A DNA stretch of 64,000 nt. Source: JAFASC01 sp036265935 (lineage in GTDB: Bacteria > Pseudomonadota > Alphaproteobacteria > Rhizobiales > Beijerinckiaceae). A program made the translations under genes and the position numbers. Below are positions 41,729 to 49,264 of the stretch, piece after piece. The stretch's first letter is position 1. Each line of letters begins with the position of its first letter. The notes under the pieces were generated by a model. It saw only the letters and a program-made list of their open reading frames with translations. It was not told the origin of the DNA and did not search any database. The stretch is taken from positions 47,364 through 111,363 of the forward strand of contig DATAOB010000076.1 in assembly GCA_036265935.1 (NCBI GenBank), in the 5' to 3' direction.

Positions 41729-42235
41729 TTACGTCCGCGGCAGGAACTTCACCGCCGCAATGATCGCCAGGATCACGACGATCGCCAGGATCACATAAAT
41801 GACGATCGTAGTCGTGCGGTTCTGCGCGCCGCCTGGCCTGCCGCGATAGGCATACGCCGAACGATCGCCCGACTTCCCTGCGGCCGAAGGCACGTCGGGC
41901 CCACTCCCGGCAAGCGTCGATTCGGCGAGATGCCGATAGGTCGCAAGCCGCCGCGGCGTTGCCTCGCCGATTATGTAGGCGGTGTTCTCGTGCTCGTTCG
42001 GTTCGCGCCCAACCGATCGCTGAAAGGCGAGAAGCCAATCGAGCTTGTTCTGCTTGTAGATCGAGTAGGCGACGAGGCCGACAATATCGTTGTCTGCGGT
42101 CACGAGACTGGAGAACACGGGATTGCGGTCATTATCCTCGGCAGCGCCGACGGAGGGACGCGTCTCGACATAATCGCTGCTGCCCACCGGGCGGACAGCG
42201 GTGCTGTCGCGCGTTACCACATCATCATCGTCCAT
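41729..42235 (-). CDS. Hypothetical C-tail-anchored membrane protein
   Basis: A 168-residue protein with an AAGGAG ribosome-binding site eight bases before the ATG. The N-terminal part is acidic and soluble (MDDDDVVTRDSTAVRPVGSS). The middle (DNDIVGLVAYSIYKQNKLDW, LLAFQRSVGREPNEHE, NTAYIIGEATPRRLATYRHL) looks conserved-type and resembles a domain found in many rhizobial proteins. The C-terminus is one hydrophobic helix (TTTIVIYVILAIVVILAIIA) with a basic tail, implying an anchor with the bulk of the protein in the cytoplasm. Function is unknown. It lies between sciP and rnhB-ccrM, divergent from rnhB. Confidence 0.75.
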   Translation of the reverse strand: MDDDDVVTRDSTAVRPVGSSDYVETRPSVGAAEDNDRNPVFSSLVTADNDIVGLVAYSIYKQNKLDWLLAFQRSVGREPNEHENTAYIIGEATPRRLATYRHLAESTLAGSGPDVPSAAGKSGDRSAYAYRGRPGGAQNRTTTIVIYVILAIVVILAIIAAVKFLPRT

Positions 42236-42449
42236 ACCCACCGCTCCTTGGGAATTTGACCAGCCCTCCCCTCGGCCTGGCGGCAATCTAGCCCAAAGCA
42301 GCGGCACTCCGCTACCGGGCAGTTCGGGCCCGCGGGACGGGACCTCACCCGTGCATAATGTGAACAAATCGCCCCTCCCCGTGGAGATCGCTCCCCTTCC
42401 CAAACGAATCCCGCTAGAGGAGGCAGCCGAGCATGGCGGCAGCGGGAAG

Positions 42450-43064
42450 ATGAAGCGGCTAACCTACAGGATCGAATCGCGGCTCCTCGCAAAAGGCCTC
42501 GGACCGATCGCAGGGATGGACGAAGCCGGCCGCGGTCCGCTCGCCGGGCCGGTCGCCGCAGCCGCCGTCATTCTCGACAAGCGCAGATTGCCGCGCGGCG
42601 TCAATGATTCGAAGGCGCTCGATGCCGAGACTCGTGAAACGCTGTACGAGGAGATAATGTCGCGCGCGCTTGCTGTGTCGGTGGCGTTCGGCGCGGTCGC
42701 CGAGATCGATACAATCAACATCAGGCAAGCAACATTCGCCGCAATGCGGCGCGCCTGTGCCGGCCTGTCGCTGCGCCCCGCTTACATCTTAATCGATGGT
42801 TGCGATTTCCCCGATCGCCTCGCCTGTCCGGGCGAAGCGATCGTCAAAGGCGATGCGAAGTGCATGTCGATTGCGGCGGCGTCGATCGTCGCGAAAGTCA
42901 CGCGCGATCGGCTGATGCGCCGGCTCGGCTATCAACATCCTGTTTACGGTTTCGAGCGCCATTCCGGTTATGCCACGGAATTTCATGTGACGGCGATTGC
43001 AAAAAACGGTCCTTCGCCGTTCCATCGGATGAGCTTTTGGCCATTTCGCGCCGCCGCTGACTGA
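42450..43064 (+). CDS. rnhB: Ribonuclease HII
   Basis: A 204-residue nuclease that removes RNA from RNA-DNA hybrids and misincorporated ribonucleotides. Catalytic residues are in GMDEAGRGPLAGPVAAAAVI (Asp and Glu of DEAGRG) and in AYILIDGCDFPDRL. Other family segments are GVNDSKALDAETRETLYEEI, IVKGDAKCMSIAAASIVAKV and ERHSGYATEFHVTAIAKNGP. The ATG at 42450 fits the family length; the frame is open further upstream, so an N-terminal extension is possible. It is followed 145 bp later by ccrM, an order found in many alphaproteobacteria. Confidence 0.94.
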   Translation: MKRLTYRIESRLLAKGLGPIAGMDEAGRGPLAGPVAAAAVILDKRRLPRGVNDSKALDAETRETLYEEIMSRALAVSVAFGAVAEIDTINIRQATFAAMRRACAGLSLRPAYILIDGCDFPDRLACPGEAIVKGDAKCMSIAAASIVAKVTRDRLMRRLGYQHPVYGFERHSGYATEFHVTAIAKNGPSPFHRMSFWPFRAAAD

Positions 43065-43070
43065 GAAACT

Positions 43071-43085
43071 TTAACGTTCTGTGAA
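43071..43085 (+). promoter_or_regulatory. Possible CtrA-box in the ccrM promoter region
   Basis: TTAA (43071-43074), seven bases, TGAA (43082-43085) is one base from a CtrA full site and lies in the rnhB-ccrM gap, about 125 bp before ccrM. A GANTC site (GAGTC, 43183-43187) follows in the leader, recalling the Caulobacter ccrM promoter. Spacing and mismatch make this moderate evidence. Confidence 0.45.
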
Positions 43086-43208
43086 TGCGAGCTTTTGTCC
43101 CAAATTCGTTCAAATAGGGACGCTGCGGCGCTAACAAGCTAAACGGCACCTTTACCGCGTCGGGCGCATCTTCGTCATCGTTGAGTCGCGTCTGTCGGTA
43201 TCGAGTTC

Positions 43209-44402
43209 ATGCGTATCGCTCATGCCGGAGCAGCCGGCGCGAAGTCCCATGTTCAGGTCACGCGTACTGGGACTTCCACGCGGCGCTCCGGCGAGCATCC
43301 CGCTCCTCATCGAACAGCGCCGCGCAATACGATATTGCGCGGCGATTGCGTCGAGGTGATGCGGGATTTGCCGGCAAGCAGCGTTGATCTCGTGTTCGCC
43401 GATCCGCCCTACAATCTGCAGCTCGAAAACGCGCTTTCGCGGCCTGATCAAAGCCGCGTCGATGCCGTCGACGACCACTGGGACAAGTTCGCGAGTTTTG
43501 CCGATTACGATTCGTTTACGCGCGACTGGCTCGCTGCTGCGCGTAAATTAATGAAACCTGAAGCGACGATTTTCGTCATCGGCTCCTACCATAACATCTT
43601 TCGCGTCGGCGCGATTATGCAGGATCTCGGATTCTGGATTCTGAACGACATCGTCTGGCGCAAGGCCAATCCGATGCCTAATTTCCGGGGTCGCCGCTTC
43701 ACCAATGCGCACGAGACGCTAATCTGGGCGGCGCGCAGCGCGGAGGCGAAGCGCTACACGTTCAATTACGAAGCGCTGAAAGCCGGCAACGAGGATTGCC
43801 AGGTGCGCTCCGATTGGTTCCTGCCGATCTGCACCGGCGCCGAGCGGCTGAAGGATTCTGCCGGCCGCAAGACCCATCCGACGCAGAAGCCGGAGGCGCT
43901 GCTCAACCGCGTACTCCTCAGTGCGACCAAGTCCGGCGATGTCGTGCTTGATCCATTTTTCGGTACCGGTACGACGGGCGCCGCCGCCAAGCGCCTGCGC
44001 CGCGCCTTCATCGGCATTGAGCGCGACGCCGATTACATCGCCGCCGCCGAGGCGCGGATCGCCGACGTCGGCCCATTGCCGGAGGCGGTGGTCGCGGCAG
44101 CGCCCGCAAAGCGCAGCGAGCCGCGCGTCGCTTTCGCCGCCCTGATCGAGGTCGGCCTCATCGCCCCGGGCGCGATCCTCCTGGATGAGAAGCGCCGCCA
44201 CCGGGCGCTGGTGCGCGCCGACGGCGCCGTCGCGGTCGGCGATATCGTCGGCTCGATCCACAAGATGGGGGCGCTGGTGCAGGGCCTGCCCGCTTGTAAC
44301 GGCTGGACCTTCTGGCATTGCGAATGCGCTGGCCGGCTGGAGCCGATCGATTCGCTCCGCGCGGCTTTCCGCAAAGACATGCGAAAAGCCTCAGCCGTCT
44401 GA
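43209..44402 (+). CDS. ccrM: Cell-cycle-regulated GANTC adenine methyltransferase CcrM
   Basis: A 397-residue beta-class N6-adenine DNA methyltransferase that methylates GANTC after replication. The amino-methyl motif is LVFADPPYNLQLENAL (DPPY), and the SAM-binding motif is VLDPFFGTGTTGAAAKRLRR. Conserved segments FIVIGSYHNIFRVGAIMQDL (read as VIGSYHNIFRVGAIMQDLGF), VWRKANPMPNFRGRRFTNAH and KTHPTQKPEALLNRVLL are present. The C-terminal domain (LIEVGLIAPGAILLDEKRRH, DIVGSIHKMGALVQGLPACN, GWTFWH) required for DNA recognition is complete. The start codon at 43209 gives a 40-residue poorly conserved head; the real start may be later. Confidence 0.96.
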   Translation: MRIAHAGAAGAKSHVQVTRTGTSTRRSGEHPAPHRTAPRNTILRGDCVEVMRDLPASSVDLVFADPPYNLQLENALSRPDQSRVDAVDDHWDKFASFADYDSFTRDWLAAARKLMKPEATIFVIGSYHNIFRVGAIMQDLGFWILNDIVWRKANPMPNFRGRRFTNAHETLIWAARSAEAKRYTFNYEALKAGNEDCQVRSDWFLPICTGAERLKDSAGRKTHPTQKPEALLNRVLLSATKSGDVVLDPFFGTGTTGAAAKRLRRAFIGIERDADYIAAAEARIADVGPLPEAVVAAAPAKRSEPRVAFAALIEVGLIAPGAILLDEKRRHRALVRADGAVAVGDIVGSIHKMGALVQGLPACNGWTFWHCECAGRLEPIDSLRAAFRKDMRKASAV

Positions 44403-44422
44403 AGCCGCCGGTGCGGCTTCCC

Positions 44423-44447
44423 GGAACCTAGCCCGACGCCTCACGTT
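44423..44447 (+). promoter_or_regulatory. EcfG-type general-stress promoter
   Basis: GGAAC (44423-44427), 16 bases, CGTT (44444-44447) exactly matches the alphaproteobacterial EcfG consensus. It ends 32 bp before the GTG of the small membrane protein at 44480. It is one of three such promoters within 940 bp. Confidence 0.72.
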
Positions 44448-44479
44448 GCCCGCGCGAGCGCCGGCGAGGGAGGAGAGCC

Positions 44480-44632
44480 GTGGAGAACGACAGGAAGGTG
44501 GTGGAGACGAAGACGGAAGCCCGCCAGGGCGTCACCGGCACCGGCGTGAGTTCTGTGCTCGTCTGGAGCCTCGGGCTCGCCATCCTCGCTTTCGTCGTCA
44601 TCATGGGGTGGTTCATCTTGGCCCGGCAATAG
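44480..44632 (+). CDS. Small single-span membrane protein
   Basis: A 50-residue frame from GTG at 44480, preceded by GGGAGGAGAG. The N-terminal 22 residues are hydrophilic (VENDRKVVETKTEARQGVTG), followed by one hydrophobic helix SVLVWSLGLAILAFVVIMGW and a short tail FILARQ. No family is recognised. The good ribosome-binding site, clean membrane helix and perfect EcfG-type promoter upstream argue that it is a real stress-induced small protein. Confidence 0.6.
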   Translation: MENDRKVVETKTEARQGVTGTGVSSVLVWSLGLAILAFVVIMGWFILARQ

Positions 44633-44713
44633 ATTGCGGTTGGCGCTTCTGAGGGAAGAAAAGCCCCGCCGGCTGCACCGTCGGCATGCGGGCGCTGAAG
44701 CCTCAGCGATGCT

Positions 44714-44738
44714 GGAACCGCAGCTATACTGGGGCGTT
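44714..44738 (+). promoter_or_regulatory. EcfG-type general-stress promoter
   Basis: GGAAC (44714-44718), 16 bases, CGTT (44735-44738). It ends 44 bp before the ATG of the first KGG-repeat gene. The identical 16-base spacing to the neighbouring promoters supports a shared sigma factor. Confidence 0.75.
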
Positions 44739-44782
44739 TCGACCGCGGGCGGGCTGGGCGAGCGATAATAATAGAGCGGCTT

Positions 44783-45052
44783 ATGGACGAAAAACGCAGA
44801 ACCTCGACACGCGGATTCGCCTCAATGGATCCGGAACGCCAGCGGGCTATCGCCCGAAAGGGCGGCGAGAGCGTGCCCAATGAGAAGCGGAGCTTCTCAC
44901 AAAATCCTTCGTTAGCTGCGGAGGCAGGGCGCAAGGGCGGACAGAGCGTCAACCCCGAGAAGCGAAGCTTCTCGCAGAACCACAGCCTAGCCTCTGAAGC
45001 AGGCCGCAAAGGCGGCCATGCTTCGCATGGATCGCGGAAAGCTGGCGGCTAA
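44783..45052 (+). CDS. KGG-repeat stress protein
   Basis: An 89-residue hydrophilic protein of the GsiB/Con-10/YciG-like family. It has three copies of the KGG unit: RAIARKGGESVPNEKRSFSQ, AGRKGGQSVNPEKRSFSQNH and AGRKGGHASHG, preceded by the usual STRGFASMD. Family members are strongly induced by general stress or starvation and are thought to be intrinsically disordered protectants; no enzymatic role is known. A perfect EcfG-type promoter lies upstream. It is tail-to-tail with a second, shorter KGG gene. Confidence 0.88.
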   Translation: MDEKRRTSTRGFASMDPERQRAIARKGGESVPNEKRSFSQNPSLAAEAGRKGGQSVNPEKRSFSQNHSLASEAGRKGGHASHGSRKAGG

Positions 45053-45070
45053 TTCACTTGTCGAGGTGAA

Positions 45071-45098
45071 CGAGAACGCGGCTTAGGCCGCATTCTCG
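45071..45098. terminator. Hairpin between the convergent KGG genes
   Basis: CGAGAACGCGGC (45071-45082) and GCCGCATTCTCG (45087-45098) form a 12-bp stem with one mismatch around the loop TTAG. Its place between two converging genes suggests a shared terminator. There is no T-run on either side, so it may act only as an mRNA 3' stabiliser. Confidence 0.5.
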
Positions 45099-45106
45099 AG
45101 AAACTC

Positions 45107-45304
45107 TCAGCGCTGCCCGACGGCACGCCGTCCGTGCGACATGTGGCCGCCTTTGCGGCCTGCTTCGGATGCGAGCTGATGGTTCTGTGAGAAGCTGCGC
45201 TTTTCATTGGGGACGCTACGGCCGCCTTTGCGCGCAATCTCGCGTTGTTTTTCGCGATCCATAGACGCAAACCCGCGAGTGGATGTTTTGCGTTCCATAC
45301 TCAT
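45107..45304 (-). CDS. KGG-repeat stress protein (short paralogue)
   Basis: A 65-residue protein with two KGG units: EIARKGGRSVPNEKRSFSQN and LASEAGRKGGHMSHGRRAVG, after MERKTSTRGFASMDREKQRE. It is a close paralogue of the convergent 89-residue protein and lacks its middle repeat, so one may derive from the other by repeat gain or loss. Its own EcfG-type promoter sits 29 bp upstream of the ATG. Confidence 0.87.
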   Translation of the reverse strand: MSMERKTSTRGFASMDREKQREIARKGGRSVPNEKRSFSQNHQLASEAGRKGGHMSHGRRAVGQR

Positions 45305-45332
45305 CCGGCTCTCCCTTCTATTATGGCAAAGT

Positions 45333-45357
45333 AACGGCGAAGCGCGGCAGCGGTTCC
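45333..45357 (-). promoter_or_regulatory. EcfG-type general-stress promoter
   Basis: Read on the minus strand: GGAAC (45357-45353), 16 bases, CGTT (45336-45333). It ends 28 bp upstream of the ATG of the short KGG gene at 45304. It is the third perfect match in this island. Confidence 0.75.
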
Positions 45358-45456
45358 ACTGCCAAGTGCGGATGCGCTTGAATTAAGGGCATTTCTCACA
45401 ACAAGCGCAGCTGAAACAGCAGCTTAGCGCTTCGAAAATTTGTCGTGTTTTTGCCA

Positions 45457-46959
45457 CTATTCGGCCGAAACACGCTCCCTGGAGCGATCCCGCGCATAGG
45501 CGGGGGAGTGCCCGACGGCCGCCCCGATAAGAAGCAAGGCCGGACCGGAAGGGCCCGCGGCGGCGACTTTGCTAGGCAGCTGCGACAAGTGCGCAGCGAT
45601 GATGCGCTCCTCCGCCCGTGTCGCCGACTCAATGAAGAGCGCGGGCGTTTCAGGCGCGACGCCGGCCGTTAGCAGCCGTTCCACTAGAACCGGCAGGGTT
45701 TTGACGCCCATGTACACAGCGGTCGTGGCGCGCGGATCGGCAAGTGCCCGCCAGTCGAGATCGTCAGGGAGCCGGCCCTCTTTGGTGTGGGCGGTAATGA
45801 ACTGAACCCGGCGTGCGATATCGCGCTCGGTCAGCGAAACGCCGGCGGCCGCGGCGGCACCGGACGCGGCTGTCACACCAGGAATGATTTCGAACGGAAC
45901 ACGGCTGGCACGCAAGGCTTCGATTTCTTCGTTGGCGCGGCCGAAGATGGTCGGGTCGCCACCCTTCAGGCGAACAACCTTCTTCTTCTCCTCCTTCGCC
46001 AACTTCACCAGAAGCGCGCTGATCTCATCCTGCCCGCAGGATGGTTTGTGGCCGCGCTTGCCGACGGTGATCCGCGTCGCCTCGCGACGCGCCATGTCGA
46101 CGATCGCCGGCGAGACCAGGTCGTCGACGAGCACGACGTCCGCCGATTGCAGGGCGCGGACGGCTTTCAGCGTCAGAAGTTCCGGATCGCCTGGACCGGC
46201 GCCGACCAGGAGAACCGTGCCGATCTCTTTCCCGTCGTCAGTGCGGGTGCCTGGCTGGCCGACCCGGTCGAGCAATTGATTGCGAACGTGCTCCGAGGGC
46301 ACTTCGGTCGGGTGGGTAAACGCCTCGCGGGTAAACGTCTCCCAAAACGAGCGGCGCTCGCGGAAATTGAAATTGAGCGCCTGCACGGCAGGCCGCCATT
46401 CCCGCGCCGCCGCGGCCCAGCGGGCGAATCCGGCCGGAAGCAGCGTCTCGATCTGGGCGCGAATCGCCTGACCGAAGACCGGCGCCGCGCCGGCCGTCGA
46501 GATGCCGACGACCAACGGCGAGCGGTTGACGATCGAACCGAATTGGAAATCGCAGAGCGCCGGCCGATCCACGATGTTGACGGGTACGCCGGCGCGGTGC
46601 GCGGCCGCCCGGAACGAGGCTGCCGCGGCGTCGGAATCGAACTCGCCGATCGCCAGCGCCGCGCCCTTGAAGTCGGCGTCGATCCAATGGCGTCTTTGGC
46701 GCCGCACGCGCTCGCCGAGCGCAAAGTGCGCAAAGTCTTCGCCCCGATATTCGCCGAACAGGTCGACGCGAGCACCGGCGGCCTCGAGGAGCTCCGCCTT
46801 CCACAACGCGCCCGCCGACGAGCCGGCGAGGATAACGCGCCGGTCCTCGAGCATGAAGAAAACCGGGAGCGTCGCGAGTGCGCCGATGCGGCTTGCGCCA
46901 ACCTTGCCGGGGCGCCGCGCCTGGTCGGGCGAGGCGACTTTATCTGTAGGCGACAGCAT
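45457..46959 (-). CDS. cysG: Siroheme synthase (CysG-type fusion)
   Basis: A 500-residue bifunctional enzyme that methylates uroporphyrinogen III and oxidises/ferrochelates precorrin-2 to siroheme, the cofactor of sulfite and nitrite reductases. The N-terminal dehydrogenase/ferrochelatase part has LPVFFMLEDRRVILAGSSAG, ALWKAELLEAAGARVDLFGE and VNIVDRPALCDFQFGSIVNR. The C-terminal SUMT part has TVLLVGAGPGDPELLTLKAV, VVLVDDLVS, GKRGHKPSCGQDEI, RLKGGDPTIFGRANEEIEAL and VTAASGAAAAAGVSLTERD. Length is slightly above E. coli CysG because of a linker. No sulfite-reductase gene is adjacent. Confidence 0.93.
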   Translation of the reverse strand: MLSPTDKVASPDQARRPGKVGASRIGALATLPVFFMLEDRRVILAGSSAGALWKAELLEAAGARVDLFGEYRGEDFAHFALGERVRRQRRHWIDADFKGAALAIGEFDSDAAAASFRAAAHRAGVPVNIVDRPALCDFQFGSIVNRSPLVVGISTAGAAPVFGQAIRAQIETLLPAGFARWAAAAREWRPAVQALNFNFRERRSFWETFTREAFTHPTEVPSEHVRNQLLDRVGQPGTRTDDGKEIGTVLLVGAGPGDPELLTLKAVRALQSADVVLVDDLVSPAIVDMARREATRITVGKRGHKPSCGQDEISALLVKLAKEEKKKVVRLKGGDPTIFGRANEEIEALRASRVPFEIIPGVTAASGAAAAAGVSLTERDIARRVQFITAHTKEGRLPDDLDWRALADPRATTAVYMGVKTLPVLVERLLTAGVAPETPALFIESATRAEERIIAAHLSQLPSKVAAAGPSGPALLLIGAAVGHSPAYARDRSRERVSAE

Positions 46960-47026
46960 CAGAAACCCCGAGCAAAAGCGATGCCGCCTTACTTGAGGGT
47001 TCGGAAGGTCCCTGTCGAGCCCCGCG

Positions 47027-47797
47027 CTAAGCGGCGGGCGGCGCGACCAGCGCGAACATGGCGCCCTGCGGATCGAGACATTGCACTATCCAGCTTCCAC
47101 CCGGCACCTGCATGGGCCCGTTGATCACCTGCCCGCCGCCGGCCTTTACGCGCGCTTCCGCCGCCTGGATCTCGGGGACATTGAAATAGTAGACCCAGAA
47201 CGGCTGCGGCGATTGCGGCATTTTCGTCATCATGCCGCCGACCGGCACGCCGTCGACGGCGAAGAGCTGGTAGACACCCATCTCACCCATTGGCATCGCG
47301 TCGGCTTTCGTCCAGCCGAACATCTCCGAGTAGAAAGCGAAGGCTTTTTCGCCATCGAGTGCATGCAATTCGTGCCAACCGGCATGGCCCGGTGTTCCGG
47401 GCGGGACGGCAGGCGGCGGCGTACCCGCGCCTTTAAACAAAGCAAACATCACGCCCTGCGCATCGGAAACGATGGCGAAGCGCCCGACGTCCGGAATATC
47501 CGCCGGCTTGCGATGAATCGTGCCGCCCTTGTCGTTGACCCGCTTTGCATAAGCGTCGACGTCATCGACACCGATATACCCGATCCAGCCGGGCCGCGCG
47601 CCTGCGGCGGCAGCATCTTGCGGGATCGGGATGAGCCCGGCGACATGCGTCTCGCCTGGCCCGAGTAGCGTATAGGATTGGCCGGGCATCCCGGCATCTT
47701 TCCCGTTCCAGCCGATCACCTTGCGATAAAACGATTCGGCCGACTTCGTGTCGGTCGTCATCAGTTCATACCAGACGAATTTGCCCGAACCTGCCAT
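47027..47797 (-). CDS. VOC/glyoxalase-fold protein with two tandem domains
   Basis: A 256-residue protein with two vicinal-oxygen-chelate modules. The first begins GKFVWYELMTTDTKSAESFY and ends VMFALFKG; the second begins GHAGWHELHALDGEKAFAFY and ends GAMFALVAPPA. This resembles the CFP32/27-kDa-antigen-like group. Metal or substrate specificity is not predictable. The ATG at 47797 has GGGAGA a few bases upstream and was preferred to an upstream Met. Confidence 0.88.
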   Translation of the reverse strand: MAGSGKFVWYELMTTDTKSAESFYRKVIGWNGKDAGMPGQSYTLLGPGETHVAGLIPIPQDAAAAGARPGWIGYIGVDDVDAYAKRVNDKGGTIHRKPADIPDVGRFAIVSDAQGVMFALFKGAGTPPPAVPPGTPGHAGWHELHALDGEKAFAFYSEMFGWTKADAMPMGEMGVYQLFAVDGVPVGGMMTKMPQSPQPFWVYYFNVPEIQAAEARVKAGGGQVINGPMQVPGGSWIVQCLDPQGAMFALVAPPAA

Positions 47798-47922
47798 TGC
47801 CGTTCTCCCTTGTTGCCTGTCAGTCATCGATCGCCTGATAGGCGAGCGACAGGAAAATCATCGATGATGTTCGTGTCATTTGGACAGGCGCGGCGTCGCC
47901 GGCGCATTGCACCGGGGCGCGA

Positions 47923-48648
47923 TCAGGCTGCCGTCGATACGTGCGCCGGCGCCTCATACTCGTCATGACGGCGCACGAAATCCATCGTGCGCTTCTCATT
48001 GCGTCCTCTAGGCGCGCGATCGAGAAGCATCAATGTGCCGATGAGTTCTTCAAGGCCGCGCGTATAGCTTGAATAGGTGTGGTACACGTTTCCCGCGTCG
48101 TCTTTGTAGAACGCGCTAAGACCGGGCTGCTCCTCCGAAGCATTCGATGAGTCGAGCTTGGTGAAGTTGTATTCGGCCCTGCCTTGCGCGATGTCTTCTT
48201 TGTCGAAGGAGACATGGAAATCGTAGTTGAAGTCGCTCCCCGACGATGACACCCAGGGAAACCGCCAGCCCATGCGCTTCTTATAGGCTGCAATCTCGCT
48301 GAGCGGCGCACGCGACACCGCAGTCAGCGTAACGTCGTGATGCTCGAGATGCGGCAGCGCGCCGTCGAAATGATCCGATACGAAAGAGCAGCCGGGGCAG
48401 CCCGCCGCCCAGCCAGGCCCGAGCATGAAGTGATAGATGATGAGCTGGCTGCGCCCCTCGAAGAGGTCCGCAAGCCGTTTCTTTACTGTCGGCGTGTCGA
48501 AGACATAGTCTTTTTCGATCTTCACCCACGGCAACGCCAAACGCTCGGCGTTGATCTCGTCGCGCAAATGCGTGAACTGCTTCTCCTTGAGAAGCAGCGC
48601 CTTGCGCGCGGCTAGCCATTCGTCTTGCGACACAATCGTGTTGAGCAT
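47923..48648 (-). CDS. DUF899 thioredoxin-like protein
   Basis: A 241-residue protein of the DUF899 family. Characteristic segments are VSQDEWLAARKALLLKEKQF, LPWVKIEKDYVFDTP, LIIYHFMLGPGWAAGCPGCS (thioredoxin-like CxxC in GCPGCS), FHVSFDKEDIAQGRAEYNF and VYHTYSSYTRGLEELIGTLM. The family has a peroxiredoxin-like fold and unknown substrate. It is divergent from a MarR gene with a palindromic operator between them, so it is the likely target of that repressor. Confidence 0.88.
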   Translation of the reverse strand: MLNTIVSQDEWLAARKALLLKEKQFTHLRDEINAERLALPWVKIEKDYVFDTPTVKKRLADLFEGRSQLIIYHFMLGPGWAAGCPGCSFVSDHFDGALPHLEHHDVTLTAVSRAPLSEIAAYKKRMGWRFPWVSSSGSDFNYDFHVSFDKEDIAQGRAEYNFTKLDSSNASEEQPGLSAFYKDDAGNVYHTYSSYTRGLEELIGTLMLLDRAPRGRNEKRTMDFVRRHDEYEAPAHVSTAA

Positions 48649-48679
48649 CGTGGCCTCCCTCGCTATTCCGCTTGACCAT

Positions 48680-48699
48680 TTATGTTGATATCAACATAA
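48680..48699. promoter_or_regulatory. Perfect 20-bp palindrome, probable MarR operator
   Basis: The sequence TATGTTGATATCAACATA (48681-48698) is a perfect palindrome extended one pair outward by T and A. It lies in the 58-bp gap between the divergent DUF899 and MarR genes, 8 bp before the MarR ATG. The TTGATATCAA core is typical of MarR sites. Binding would block both genes. Confidence 0.8.
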
Positions 48700-48706
48700 T
48701 AATGGC

Positions 48707-49186
48707 ATGTCAAAGGCCGAGCCCATTCCGTTCGAGGTAAGCCATCATGTCCGCGACACATGTCTTTGCCTGCATGTGCAGCGCACCGCGCGTGCGCTGG
48801 CGCGCCGCTTCGATGAAGCTTTTCGAGCCCTCGATCTGACGAGCGGGCAGTTCTCGTTACTCGTTTCCTTGAACAGACCGAACCCGCCGAGCATCGGCTC
48901 GGTCGCCGCGCTGCTGACCATGGATCGGACAACCTTGACCGCGGCGCTCAAGCCGCTCGAGCGGCGCGGGCTCATAACGGTGATCGTCGATCCCGGGGAT
49001 CGCCGGACCCGGCTGCTGAAGCTGACGGCCAAAGGACGGACGCGGCTGTCGCGGGCGGTGCCGATCTGGGAAGAAGCGCATTCCGCGATCGACAAGCAGC
49101 TCCCGAAAGGCGATCCTGAAAGCCTCAGAGGCAACCTGCAGGCACTCTCCGCATTACCGGCGTTCACGGCCGTCCGCATGGGCTGA
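48707..49186 (+). CDS. MarR-family transcriptional regulator
   Basis: A 159-residue winged-helix repressor. It has CLCLHVQRTARALARRFDEA, LDLTSGQFSLLVSLNRPNPP, SIGSVAALLTMDRTTLTAAL (recognition helix region) and the wing GLITVIVDPGDRRTRLLKLT. The CxC near the N-terminus (TCLCLHV) could be redox sensitive, which would fit control of a thioredoxin-like DUF899 target. It sits beside a perfect palindrome and is probably autoregulated. Confidence 0.92.
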   Translation: MSKAEPIPFEVSHHVRDTCLCLHVQRTARALARRFDEAFRALDLTSGQFSLLVSLNRPNPPSIGSVAALLTMDRTTLTAALKPLERRGLITVIVDPGDRRTRLLKLTAKGRTRLSRAVPIWEEAHSAIDKQLPKGDPESLRGNLQALSALPAFTAVRMG

Positions 49187-49264
49187 TTCCGGTTCTCTCT
49201 TCCCATAATCGCCGTTCTTGTGCAGAAGGGAGCGATACTGCGACTCTCCCCTGAGCCCTTCCCC

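Noticed and set aside
42236..42449. Upstream extension of rnhB in the divergent gap
   Set aside because: The frame is open but the added sequence has no RNase HII conservation.
45787..47124. A 445-codon plus-strand frame opposite cysG
   Set aside because: Shadow of cysG; composition is Arg/Glu/Gly-rich and unlike any known protein.
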